Source of the DNA: Myxococcales bacterium
GTDB lineage: Bacteria > Myxococcota > Polyangia > Polyangiales > Polyangiaceae
Reading direction: 5' to 3'
Assembly: GCA_003151595.1 (NCBI GenBank)
Contig: PLXW01000173.1
Coordinates: forward strand, 1 to 38,452
Length of the DNA: 38,452 bases
The first letter of the stretch is position 1. Each line of letters begins with the position of its first letter. Below, piece by piece: positions 18,679 to 26,102 of this stretch. The position numbers and the translations under genes are program-made. Under the pieces are notes generated by a model. That model did not search any database. It saw nothing but the letters and a program-made list of their open reading frames with translations, and was not told where the DNA came from.

Positions 18679-18699
18679 GCGCCCGACATGTGTGGGCGC
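18679..18699. other. Inverted repeat in divergent intergenic region
   Basis: GCGCCC and GGGCGC flank a 9-base loop GACATGTGT in the 195-base region between the exported protein (-) and the DUF255 lipoprotein (+). It could be an operator or an mRNA hairpin; nothing else recognisable was seen in this gap. Confidence 0.3.
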
Positions 18700-18842
18700 C
18701 AAGCGCGGCGGAGCATCCACGATTTGGGGCAGTCGTGCAAAAGGGAAAACACGAGTCCTTGCGTTGGGTCGATACCGGGGGGGCGATGACCTCGGAGGGC
18801 GAAGGAGCAACTGGAGGCCCCGCTCGCGCGTATTTTTCTCCG

Positions 18843-20561
18843 ATGACGAGGTCTCGAAGCCACCGTTTGCGCACGTTCGCCCGTGTTTTCACGGCCTTTC
18901 CGCTCTCTCTTGCCCTTGGGGCCTGCGCGACGACGGCGCCTGTCGCGTCTCCTTCGCGCCCGATTCCGTCCGCGAGCCCGATTTCGGAGGTCTCGACGGT
19001 CGACGCCCTCCAAAACGACACGCGAGGTGCGCCCGGGGAGAAGCTTCCGTGGGCCACGTTCGACGCGGCGACGTTCGCCAAGGCGCGGGCCGAGCACCGC
19101 TTCGTGGTCCTCGATGGCGCGGCCGAGTGGTGCCACTGGTGCCACGTGATGGAGGCCACGACGTACCACGACGCGTCCGTTCGCTCGCTCCTCGAGGCGA
19201 AGTTCATCGCCGTGAAGGTCGACGTCGACGCGCGCCCCGACGTCGAAGAGCGGTACGCGGAGTACGGGTGGCCGGCGACGGTGATCTTCTCGCCCGAAGG
19301 CGAAGAGCTCGGGAAGTACCGCGGCTACATCGCGCCCGGGGCGTTCGCCGAAATTCTGCGCGCGGTGGTCTCTGCCAAGAGCGACGGGAAGGAGAGCGCG
19401 AGCGACGCGGCGATCACGCGCGCCATCGCCGGCGGCAAGGGGCCGCTCCCCGAGGACGAGATCGCGTGGATCGCGCGCGCCACCGAGCTCGCGTTGGCCG
19501 ATCTCTACGACGACGACGCCGGCGGTTGGGGGCGGATGCAAAAGGCGGCGATCGCGGTCGACAACGCTTGGGCCCTCTCGCGCGCGCGGGCAGGAGACGA
19601 CGCGACGAAGACGCGCGTGCTCTTCACGCTCGACGCGCAGCGCAGGCTGCTCGATCCGGTGTGGGGCGGCATCTACCAGTACTCGGCGGCGAGCGACTGG
19701 GAGCATCCGCACTTCGAGAAACTGATGACGTTCCAGGCGGGCGCGCTCGACAACTACGCCGACGCCTACGCGCTGACGCACGACGCGAAGTGGCTGACGT
19801 GCGCCAAGGCGATGCGCGGATACGTCGATCGGTTTCTCACGTCGCCCGAAGGGGGCTTCTACGCCACGCAAGACGCCGACCTGAACGCGCACGCCGAGCC
19901 GGGGAGCGGCGCACGCTTCCTGACGGGGCACGAGTACTACGTGCTCGACGACGCACATCGCCGCGCGCTGGGGATTCCGCGGGTCGATGCGCACGAGTAC
20001 GGGAAAGAGAACGGGCTCGCGATCGCGGCGTACGTGACGCTCGCGCAGGCGGCGAACGATCCGACCGCGCTGGCCACGGCGACGCGCGCGGCGACGCGAA
20101 TACTGGCGACGCACGGGACGGCACGCGGCGGGATCGCGCACGACGCGGATCCGAAGGCGAGCGCGCTTCACCTGGCGGACAGCGCGGCGTTCGGCCTGGC
20201 GCTGATGCGCTTGTACGAAGCGACGGGGGCGCGCGCGTGGCTCGACGAGGCCACGAAGATCGCCGACTTCATGGCGCGCGATCTGGTCGATCCGAAGAGC
20301 GGCGGGTTCTTCGGGAGCACGATCGATCCCGACGCCGTGGGCGTGTTCGCGGCGCGACGAAAGCCGTTCGAGGACAACGTGACGGCGATCCGATTCTTCG
20401 CGCGGGTGGCCAAGGCCACGAACGATGCGAAGTACGAAGCGGTGATCGCGAACGCGCTGCGCGCCATCGCGACGCCGGATGCGATTCAGGCGCGCGGGAG
20501 AATGATCGGCGACTTCCTCCTGGCGCTCGACGAGACGCGCGGAGCTCGCGGGGGGAAGTGA
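18843..20561 (+). CDS. DUF255 / thioredoxin-fold lipoprotein (YyaL / spermatogenesis-associated protein 20-like)
   Basis: 572 residues. The N-terminus is a lipoprotein signal with lipobox LGAC and Cys28. The DUF255 thioredoxin-like domain follows, with KLPWATFDAATFAKA and the diagnostic AAEWCHWCHVMEATTYHD (redox Cys97 and Cys100), then FIAVKVDVDARPDVEERY and WPATVIFSPEGEELGKYRGY. The C-terminal two thirds looks like an (alpha/alpha) toroid as in the YyaL family: DPVWGGIYQYSAASDWEHPH FEKLM, LDNYADAYALT, GGFYATQDAD, DSAAFGLALMRLYEATGA. Family members are usually longer cytosolic proteins of unknown activity; an envelope-anchored form is notable. The ATG at 18843 gives a proper signal; an ATG at 18786 would place acidic residues before it. 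Confidence 0.87.
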   Translation: MTRSRSHRLRTFARVFTAFPLSLALGACATTAPVASPSRPIPSASPISEVSTVDALQNDTRGAPGEKLPWATFDAATFAKARAEHRFVVLDGAAEWCHWCHVMEATTYHDASVRSLLEAKFIAVKVDVDARPDVEERYAEYGWPATVIFSPEGEELGKYRGYIAPGAFAEILRAVVSAKSDGKESASDAAITRAIAGGKGPLPEDEIAWIARATELALADLYDDDAGGWGRMQKAAIAVDNAWALSRARAGDDATKTRVLFTLDAQRRLLDPVWGGIYQYSAASDWEHPHFEKLMTFQAGALDNYADAYALTHDAKWLTCAKAMRGYVDRFLTSPEGGFYATQDADLNAHAEPGSGARFLTGHEYYVLDDAHRRALGIPRVDAHEYGKENGLAIAAYVTLAQAANDPTALATATRAATRILATHGTARGGIAHDADPKASALHLADSAAFGLALMRLYEATGARAWLDEATKIADFMARDLVDPKSGGFFGSTIDPDAVGVFAARRKPFEDNVTAIRFFARVAKATNDAKYEAVIANALRAIATPDAIQARGRMIGDFLLALDETRGARGGK

Positions 20562-20612
20562 GCTGCGAGGACCGCGGGGGTCCTTCGTCGCTGCGCTCCT
20601 CAGGATGACGTG
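20558..20612. repeat. Dispersed intergenic palindromic repeat, HPEERSDEG type
   Basis: The minus strand reads CATCCTGAGGAGCGCAGCGA followed by CGAAGGACCCC. Translated in different frames this gives HPEERSDEG and VILRSAATKDP, peptides I recognise as frequent mis-annotations of a short repeat dispersed between genes in many proteobacteria. It includes a hairpin (AGGACC / GGTCCT, 20568-20584) and supplies the stop codon of the DUF952 gene. Only one copy occurs in this window. Confidence 0.6.
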
Positions 20613-20953
20613 GGGAGTAGGTCGGGGGCACGCGCCGCGTCCCACGCATCGAGATCGACGACGTCGACGATCGCGTCACGCGGGATGGCGCCGAGCACGT
20701 GCGGCATCGGGCCGCGCGGCGTCTCCGCGACCTCGACGCGTACGCCGAGCCGGCGCGGATCGATCCGCAGGATCACGCACGCACCCTTCGTGGCCACATA
20801 GAGCCGCGCGCTCTCCCCCACGACGTCGCGATACGACGCGTGCACGAACCCTTCGCTCTCCAGCGACTCCGGGGCGTACGCCTCCCCCACGCGCTGGTCC
20901 ACGCGTTCCCAGATCTCACGGAGGAGCGCGTGGTAGAGCCAGCGTGTCGTCAC
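20600..20953 (-). CDS. DUF952 family protein
   Basis: 117-residue protein. The pattern WLYHALLREIWERV near the start, then LESEGFVHASYRDVVGESAR, then CVILRIDPRRLGVRVEVAE and PHVLGAIPRDAIVDVVDLD fits DUF952, a small cytosolic family with conserved His residues (YH and FVHAS) whose activity is not established. The start is GTG at 20953, with no good ATG close to the conserved region. The last codons and the TGA at 20600-20602 run into a repeat-like intergenic element, so the original C-terminus may have been altered by its insertion. It lies just downstream of the OmpA lipoprotein gene on the same strand. Confidence 0.8.
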   Translation of the reverse strand: MTTRWLYHALLREIWERVDQRVGEAYAPESLESEGFVHASYRDVVGESARLYVATKGACVILRIDPRRLGVRVEVAETPRGPMPHVLGAIPRDAIVDVVDLDAWDAARAPDLLPTSS

Positions 20954-20974
20954 GTCGTGGTCGCTCTTCGTCGC

Positions 20975-21511
20975 TCAGCGCGCGCGGATGTCGACGCGGC
21001 GATCCACCGCCCACGACTCCTCGTCGTGCCCCGTGGCGTCGAGCGCGCCGCGCGACGTCTCGCTCATGCGCGAGTCGGTGATGCCGAGCCCCTTCAGGAA
21101 GTTCCGCGCCGCGGTCGAGCGCGAGGAGCCGAGCGTCATGTTGTACTCCTGCTCACCGCGAGGATCGGCGCGGCCGATCAGCTCGACGTTCTTCCCCTTG
21201 AGCGCGCCGTCCGTCATGCATTTCGCGACCTGCTCGAGGATGTCGCGGTCGGCCGACGAGAGCTGCGACGAGTCGAAGTCGAACTTCGGCGCGCGATCGG
21301 AGTCGTCGATCTTGCAGATGTCGCGGATGTTCTTGGAGAGCGACACGTCCTGGTCCGACTTGCGCTGCGGGGCGGCGCCGGTGGTCGTCGTCGTCGTGGT
21401 CGTCTGCGTCGCGGGCGAGGCCGCGGGGGGCGGCGGGTTGTCGCCACATGCGACGAGGAGCGGAGCGGCGAGCGCGCAGGTGAGCGCAGCGAAGGCGTGG
21501 ATGGTCTTCAT
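20975..21511 (-). CDS. OmpA-domain (Pal-like) outer-membrane lipoprotein
   Basis: 178 residues. Lipoprotein signal MKTIHAFAALTCALAAPLLV then lipobox LVAC with Cys22. A low-complexity linker with eight consecutive Thr follows. A C-terminal peptidoglycan-binding OmpA domain is visible: KFDFDSSQLSSADRDILEQV, then VELIGRADPRGEQEYNMTLG and SRSTAARNFLKGLGI, where Asp and Arg of the ADPRG segment correspond to the diaminopimelate-binding positions of Pal. It would tether the outer membrane to peptidoglycan. Compared with Pal the core carries an unusual insertion with Cys (DICKIDDSD) and AKCM, a possible disulfide. The ATG at 21511 gives the proper signal; upstream in-frame codons would extend it wrongly. 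Divergent from galE. Confidence 0.88.
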   Translation of the reverse strand: MKTIHAFAALTCALAAPLLVACGDNPPPPAASPATQTTTTTTTTGAAPQRKSDQDVSLSKNIRDICKIDDSDRAPKFDFDSSQLSSADRDILEQVAKCMTDGALKGKNVELIGRADPRGEQEYNMTLGSSRSTAARNFLKGLGITDSRMSETSRGALDATGHDEESWAVDRRVDIRAR

Positions 21512-21594
21512 GAAGGAGGCATGCCGCGTGAGCTGCGCGCGGGCAAGCGAACGATTCGGCTGAGCCACGATCTGTGCAAGACTTCTGGCCCCAA

Positions 21595-22572
21595 ATGAAC
21601 GTCTGTGTCACCGGCGGAGCGGGTTACATCGGGTCGCACATGGTTCGCGTGCTTCGTCGCGCGGGGCACGGCGTCGTGGTCGTGGATGATCTTTCGGCGG
21701 GTCACGCCGACGCGCTGCCGAAGGACGTGCCGCTGGTGAAAGCCGACGTGCGCGATCGCGAAGCGGTGTCGCGCGCGCTCCGCGATCACGCCGTCGAAGC
21801 GGTCCTGCACTTCGCCTCGCGCATTCAGGTCGGCGAGTCGGTCGTCAAGCCCCTCCTCTACTGGCGCGACAACCTCGCAGCGGGGATCGCGCTCTTCGAG
21901 ACCGCGCTCGACGCGAACGTGAAGCACTTCGTGCTTTCGTCGACCGCGGCGGTCTACGGCAATCCGATCCGAACGCCCATCGACGAAGAGCACCCGACCG
22001 TCCCGGTGAATCCGTACGGCGAGACGAAGCTCGGCCTCGAGCGAATGCTCGCCGACTGCGCGCGCGCCTACGGCGTGAAGTACGCCGCGCTCCGCTACTT
22101 CAACGCCTCCGGCGCCGACGTCGAAGCCGGCATCGGCGAGCGGCATGACCCCGAGACGCACTTGATTCCGATCGTCCTCGAAGCGGCGCTCGGAAAGCGC
22201 CCGCACGTGAGCGTCTTCGGCGACGACTACGCCACCCCCGACGGCACGTGCGTGCGCGACTACATCCACGTGATCGATCTGGCCGAGGCGCACCTCGCCG
22301 CGCTCGCGCATCTCGTGCGAGGCGGGGAGAGCGGCGCGTTCAACCTCGGCACCGGGCAAGGTCACTCGGTGCGCGCGGTGATCGACGCCGCGCGGCGCGT
22401 GACCAGGCGCGAGATCCAGGTCGTGCAGGGCCCGCGGCGCGACGGCGATCCCCCGTTCCTCGTCGCGTCGGCGGAGAAGGCGGCGCGCGTGCTCGGCTGG
22501 ACGGCGAAGCGCACGTCGCTCGATGCGATCGTGCGCGACGCCTGGGAGTGGCACTCGCGTTCGGCGAGCTAG
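21595..22572 (+). CDS. galE: UDP-glucose 4-epimerase (GalE-like)
   Basis: NAD-dependent extended short-chain dehydrogenase/reductase of 325 residues that interconverts UDP-glucose and UDP-galactose for exopolysaccharide and LPS precursors. Rossmann glycine motif VTGGAGYIGSHMV starts at residue 4; catalytic Ser/Thr in FVLSSTAAVYG and YxxxK in VNPYGETKLGLERML are intact; the substrate-side RYFNASGAD, GDDYATPDGTCVRDYIHVID and FNLGTGQGHSV segments match GalE. The ATG at 21595 places the Rossmann motif correctly. The gene ends one base from the convergent lipoprotein gene. UDP-GlcNAc activity cannot be excluded from sequence. Confidence 0.92.
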   Translation: MNVCVTGGAGYIGSHMVRVLRRAGHGVVVVDDLSAGHADALPKDVPLVKADVRDREAVSRALRDHAVEAVLHFASRIQVGESVVKPLLYWRDNLAAGIALFETALDANVKHFVLSSTAAVYGNPIRTPIDEEHPTVPVNPYGETKLGLERMLADCARAYGVKYAALRYFNASGADVEAGIGERHDPETHLIPIVLEAALGKRPHVSVFGDDYATPDGTCVRDYIHVIDLAEAHLAALAHLVRGGESGAFNLGTGQGHSVRAVIDAARRVTRREIQVVQGPRRDGDPPFLVASAEKAARVLGWTAKRTSLDAIVRDAWEWHSRSAS

Positions 22573-22573
22573 A

Positions 22574-23932
22574 TCACGGACGCGGCCAGAGATCGACGCT
22601 CTCGAAGAAGCCGCTCGAGTCGGGAGACGACATCGGGTTCGATCCGATCGTCGTGGCGGCGCCGGTGAGCGGATCGACCGTGATGATGTCGATCGCGACG
22701 CCGCCGTCGCCGAGGTAGCTGGTGCGCGGACCGACGAGGCCCGTTCCGTCCCACACGAACGTGTCGGGCGTGTTGGTGAGCGCCGAGCCGAGCGACGTCG
22801 TCGTCGGATCCCACGCATAGGTCGCCCCCCCGAACGACACGAACGCCAGGTGCTCGTTCGCGTACGCGAGGCCGCTCGGGCGCCTCATCGCGTTCGCATC
22901 GAGGAGCACGGTCGACGTCCCGGTTCCGAGGTTGATCGATTCGACGACGCGCCCCGTGACGAAGCCCGCCGCGGCGTCGCCGCCGTCCGCGATCTCTTCG
23001 CAGCCCACGTCGAGGAGGATGAGGCGGTGATTCGCGGCATCGAGGATCGCCGTGCTCGGGTTGATGCCGGTCAGCGTGTACGTGAGGTTCGGCACCAGTG
23101 TGTTGGTCGTCGTGTCGATGGCAACGACCGTGCTCTTCAGGCCGGCCACGCACTGCGAGTCGTAGTCGGGCGGTCCGCCGTACGGCGCCTCCTCGTCGAC
23201 GTTCTGAAGGACGAGCCACACGCGCTTCGTCGCGCTGTCGTAGAGCGCGGCCGAGTCTTCGACGCTGTGGTCTTCGTCGCCGGCCTGAACGAGCGCCGAG
23301 AGATCGATCCGCGAGGCGGGCGCTCCGCCGTCGGGCGAGGCGGTCGTGTCGAGGACGGCGACCGAGTTGCGGTTGTAGAGCGCGACGTACGCGTGCGTCG
23401 CGGTCTCGGCGACCGACATGGAGTCGGCGTACGCGAACCCGCCGGCGTCGGGCGGCGGCGAAGCGACGCTCCAGGATGCGGTCGGCACCCACGGGCGGCC
23501 CGGATCGAGCTTCATTACGAGATCGTTCTTCTGCTCGAGCACCCACGGGGAGCGCGCGGTCGACATGTTCGCGCCGAAGCTCGCGTACTGGAGATGCCCG
23601 TCGGCGCGCGCGGTACCGAGGTTGAAGGCGGCGTACTCGCTCCTCGAGTAGCCGGCGAACTCGTACGAGAGCGTGAGGTAGCGCGCTGCGCTCGCCGCGT
23701 CCGAGCCGTCGGTCGCCGAGTCGGTGACGGCGGCCTCCGAGGGGAGAGCGGCGTCCACGTTTCCGGCGTCGTCGCCGACCACCGTCGCGTCGAGCCCCGC
23801 GTCGGGGTGCGGCGAGGCGGCGCCGGAGTCCGCCACCGGAACCTCGGTGTCGTCACCGACGCAGCCGGTGAACGTCGCCATCGCGAGCACGGAGAGTGAG
23901 AGAACCCCTGAAGAGAGAACGATCCGTCGCAT
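22574..23932 (-). CDS. Predicted beta-propeller lipoprotein controlled by a cobalamin riboswitch
   Basis: 452 residues. N-terminal lipoprotein signal MRRIVLSSGVLSLSVLAMAT with lipobox FTGC (Cys24). An Asp/Ala-rich spacer to about residue 80 follows, typical of surface-exposed myxobacterial lipoproteins. The rest reads as repeated beta blades: THAYVALYNRNSVAVLDTTA, KRVWLVLQNVDEE, STVVAIDTTTNTLVPNL, AILDAANHRLILLDVG, VVESINLGTGTSTVLLDANA and LAFVSFGGATYAWDP, similar in style to YVTN/WD40-like propellers. No catalytic motif is seen. The gene has GGAGG four bases before the ATG and, just upstream, a full cobalamin riboswitch, so its product probably serves corrinoid acquisition. BtuG, the B12-capturing propeller lipoprotein of Bacteroides, is a functional precedent; homology to it is not claimed. 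Lipoprotein call is firm; B12 role is inference. Confidence 0.8.
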   Translation of the reverse strand: MRRIVLSSGVLSLSVLAMATFTGCVGDDTEVPVADSGAASPHPDAGLDATVVGDDAGNVDAALPSEAAVTDSATDGSDAASAARYLTLSYEFAGYSRSEYAAFNLGTARADGHLQYASFGANMSTARSPWVLEQKNDLVMKLDPGRPWVPTASWSVASPPPDAGGFAYADSMSVAETATHAYVALYNRNSVAVLDTTASPDGGAPASRIDLSALVQAGDEDHSVEDSAALYDSATKRVWLVLQNVDEEAPYGGPPDYDSQCVAGLKSTVVAIDTTTNTLVPNLTYTLTGINPSTAILDAANHRLILLDVGCEEIADGGDAAAGFVTGRVVESINLGTGTSTVLLDANAMRRPSGLAYANEHLAFVSFGGATYAWDPTTTSLGSALTNTPDTFVWDGTGLVGPRTSYLGDGGVAIDIITVDPLTGAATTIGSNPMSSPDSSGFFESVDLWPRP

Positions 23933-23968
23933 GAGACCTCCAAAGCGCGAGCACGCCCGCGTGCGCTT
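23933..23968 (-). promoter_or_regulatory. Riboswitch expression platform: hairpin abutting the ribosome binding site
   Basis: Between the aptamer and the ATG, the minus strand carries an inverted repeat (AAGCGC pairing with GCGCTT, with an inner ACG/CGT helix; 23943-23968) that ends one base before the GGAGG at 23937-23941. No T-tract follows, so translational control by occluding the ribosome binding site is more likely than termination. Confidence 0.5.
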
Positions 23969-23978
23969 CAGAAGATTT

Positions 23979-24157
23979 GTGAACCGCGTGAAGTCCGGTC
24001 TCCGGGCTGCCGGATCGTCCTCCCTCGAGCCCTTCCCAGGCGTGGCGCGCCCAGTGGTTTGCTCGAGTTCGTCCCCGGTCACCGTGGCGGGAGCCGCGCC
24101 GGATTTTCACCGGCTTCCCATGTGAACGCGCGTGCTCCGAGGAACGCGCGCGATCAC
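23979..24157 (-). ncRNA. Cobalamin (B12) riboswitch aptamer
   Basis: Reading the minus strand, the conserved landmarks of the cobalamin aptamer occur in order: GGGAAGCCGGTGAAAATCC (24119-24101), then CCCGCCACGGTGA (24091-24079), CCACTGG (24057-24051), GGGAAGG (24037-24031) and the B12 box AGCCCGGAGACCGGAC (24008-23993). The closing P1 helix can be drawn between GTGATCGCG (24157-24149) and CGCGGTTCAC (23988-23979). Spacing and order fit the family well. Minus-strand frames through it are artefacts. It sits 46 bases upstream of the lipoprotein start at 23932 and nothing else could be its target. The rest of the 344-base gap (24158-24276) holds no recognised element apart from the presumed promoters. 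Confidence 0.93.
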
Positions 24158-24276
24158 GACGACACACAGGCGGCGAGAGACGACGCGTAATGCGCCGGAC
24201 CTCTCCGCGGCTGCGTCCGTAGTCGAAGACCCGAGCGCGCGTCAACCCGGGCACGGCGTGCGGTATCGTCGGCGGG

Positions 24277-24771
24277 ATGCCCGCGACGCTGCTTCGACCC
24301 TCGGCGCTGGCGCGGTTCTGGGCGCTCCATCCGAAGACGGTGAACGACTGGATTCGCGCCGGGCGGCTGGTCGCCATCCGGACGCCGGGCGCGCACTACC
24401 GCGTACGGCCGAGCGATGTGCGCGACTTCTGCGCGCGCGAGTCGCTGCCGGTTCCGCCGTTCGCGCGCGGCGAGGTGACGCGGATCGTGATCGCCGGAGG
24501 GACGCCGGGCGTGGAGCGATCGCTGGAGCGCGCGCTCGCGGGGAAGAGCGTGGCGATCGAAGTGTGCGCGAGCGCGCTCGCGGGGCTGGTGTCTGCGGTG
24601 CGCGAACCGCCGGCGATCGTCGCCATCGACGCGACCTCGCGCGAGCTCGACGTGGACGCGGCGATTCGCGCGCTCCGCGGCGTGCGCGAGCTGGAGCGAG
24701 CGAGCGTGATCACGTTCGAGCGGGCGAAGATCGGCGCGCTGGCGAAGCAGATCGCGGACCTGGTCGAGTGA
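24277..24771 (+). CDS. Helix-turn-helix (MerR/excisionase-type) protein with receiver-like C-terminal domain
   Basis: 164 residues. The N-terminal 55 residues form a winged helix-turn-helix of the excisionase/HTH_17 kind: LRPSALARFWALHPKTVNDW, IRAGRLVAIRTPGAHYRVRP, SDVRDFC. Residues about 68-164 read like a degenerate response-regulator fold: TRIVIAGGTPGVERSLERAL, then VEVCASALAGL-type alternation, PPAIVAIDA where the phospho-Asp would be expected, and ASVITFERAKIGALAKQIAD at the end. Typical acidic pocket residues and the Lys of receivers are not obvious, so phosphorylation is unlikely. Probable transcription regulator; target unknown. ATG at 24277 follows a weak GGCGGG. It is divergent from the riboswitch-controlled lipoprotein and convergent with coaBC (4 bases apart). 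Confidence 0.75.
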   Translation: MPATLLRPSALARFWALHPKTVNDWIRAGRLVAIRTPGAHYRVRPSDVRDFCARESLPVPPFARGEVTRIVIAGGTPGVERSLERALAGKSVAIEVCASALAGLVSAVREPPAIVAIDATSRELDVDAAIRALRGVRELERASVITFERAKIGALAKQIADLVE

Positions 24772-24775
24772 CGGT

Positions 24776-25993
24776 CTAGCGCCCGAGCGTCGTCTTCACG
24801 CGACTGAGGATCGCGTCGGCGAGTGCGCGCTTCGTCATGGGAAGGAGCGCGTCGGCGCCGTCCGCGGACACGAGCGTGGCGCGGTTCTCGTCTCCGCCGA
24901 GCGCGTCCTTCGCCACGTTCGCCACTACGAAGTCGCACCTCTTCGACGCCAGCTTGCCGCGCGCGTACGCCACGAGCCCCTCGCCTTCTTGCGTCTCCAG
25001 CGCGAAGCCCACGAGCACGGGACGAGAACGCGCGTCACGCGCCGCGCCGATCTCCGCGAGCACGTCGGGGTTCTTCACCAGCGCGATCGACGCCGTGCCC
25101 CCTTCCTTCTTCAACTTCGTCGCGCTCGCCTCGGCAGGGCGATAGTCGGCGACGGCCGCGGCCATCACCAGCGCGTCGGCCCCGGTGAGATCCGCGCCGA
25201 GCGCGTCCCACAGCGCCGTCTTCATCTCGATCGCGCCGCGCACATCGACGCGCTTCACGCCGCGCGGCGTCTCCAGCGACACCGGCCCCGCCACCAGCGT
25301 GACGCGCGCTCCTCGCGCCGCCGCGCGCTCGGCGATCGCGAACCCCATCTTCCCGCTCGAACGATTCCCCAGGAACCGCACCGGATCGAGATCCTCGAGC
25401 GTCGGCCCCGCGCTCACGATCACGCGCACGCCGTCCAGATCGCGCGGAGCCAGCGCAGCCTCCACCGCGTCCGCGATCGCCTGCGGCTCGCTCATTCGCC
25501 CCAGCCCCACGTCGCCCGACGCCACCGGCCCGAACACCGGCCCCACGAACGTCACGCGCCCCTGCCGCGTGAGCTCGGCGACGTTCGCCTGCGTCGCGGG
25601 GTGGCTCCACATGCGCGGATGCATCGCCGGCGCGACGATCACCGGCACGTCGCGCGCGCACAGCGCCAGCGCCGCCACCAGATCATCCGCTCGCCCTTCC
25701 GCCAGCCGCGCCAGGAGATCGGCCGTGGCCGGCGCGATCGCGATCGCATCGACCCGCTCGGCGATCGCCACGTGCATCTCCCCCGAGAACGCCGGGTCCC
25801 ACATATCGACGGCCACGGCCTCGCCGCAGATCCCGGACAGCGTGATCGGCCCCACGAACTTCGCCGCGCTCGCCGTCATCACCGGCACCACGCGTGCCCC
25901 CGCCTTCACGAGCAGCCGCGCCACCTCGACGCTCTTGTACGCGGCGATGCTCCCTGTGATGGCGAGCGCGATCGTCCGACCGTGGAGCGACAT
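24776..25993 (-). CDS. coaBC: Bifunctional phosphopantothenoylcysteine decarboxylase / phosphopantothenate-cysteine ligase
   Basis: Two-domain coenzyme A enzyme of 405 residues. The N-terminal CoaC flavoprotein (about 1-180) has ITGSIAAYKSVEVARLL, the catalytic-His segment GEMHVAIAERVDA (His74) and IAPATADLLARLAEG. The C-terminal CoaB ligase (about 190-400) has VIVSAGPTLEDLDPVRFLGN, then RSSGKMGFAIA, MAAAVADYRPAE, ATKLKKEGG and KNPDVLAEIG. Two CoaC positions differ from the E. coli Dfp pattern as I recall it: PxMNxxMW is PAMHPRMW (His125), and the Cys of the CG-x-x-G-x-GRM flap is Ser (ASGDVGLGRM). Actinobacterial enzymes also have His at the first position, so activity is probably kept. ATG at 25993; divergent from ychF. 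Confidence 0.95.
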   Translation of the reverse strand: MSLHGRTIALAITGSIAAYKSVEVARLLVKAGARVVPVMTASAAKFVGPITLSGICGEAVAVDMWDPAFSGEMHVAIAERVDAIAIAPATADLLARLAEGRADDLVAALALCARDVPVIVAPAMHPRMWSHPATQANVAELTRQGRVTFVGPVFGPVASGDVGLGRMSEPQAIADAVEAALAPRDLDGVRVIVSAGPTLEDLDPVRFLGNRSSGKMGFAIAERAAARGARVTLVAGPVSLETPRGVKRVDVRGAIEMKTALWDALGADLTGADALVMAAAVADYRPAEASATKLKKEGGTASIALVKNPDVLAEIGAARDARSRPVLVGFALETQEGEGLVAYARGKLASKRCDFVVANVAKDALGGDENRATLVSADGADALLPMTKRALADAILSRVKTTLGR

Positions 25994-26033
25994 GCGGAAA
26001 CGTTAGGGGCGCGCGCGTTCCACGTCGAGAAAA

Positions 26034-26048
26034 GGGGGATCGTCCCCC
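26034..26048. promoter_or_regulatory. Inverted repeat in the coaBC-ychF intergenic region
   Basis: GGGGGA and TCCCCC flank TCG in the 202-base divergent region between coaBC and ychF. It may be an operator or chance GC structure. Apart from this and the ribosome binding site at 26097, I see nothing recognisable in the gap. Confidence 0.3.
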
Positions 26049-26096
26049 CTCGGACCGGATGAACGTCCATCTTCCCCGAGGTCGCCGCCACCTTCC

Positions 26097-26102
26097 GGGA
26101 GG
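26097..26102 (+). promoter_or_regulatory. Strong ribosome binding site 90 bases upstream of the homology-based ychF start
   Basis: GGGAGG followed by AAA and an ATG at 26106 that is in frame with ychF. It would add 30 residues before the conserved YchF N-terminus. The ATG at 26196 has no purine-rich site before it, so the real start is open. Confidence 0.45.

Noticed and set aside
17859..20645. 928-codon minus-strand frame extending the exported protein across the DUF255 gene
   Set aside because: The extension is a shadow of the DUF255 gene; the real protein starts at 18647 with a signal peptide and ribosome binding site. The extension's N-terminus is the dispersed-repeat peptide.
23853..24377. 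174-codon minus-strand frame upstream of the B12-controlled lipoprotein
   Set aside because: It reads through the cobalamin aptamer; the conserved RNA motifs explain the sequence.
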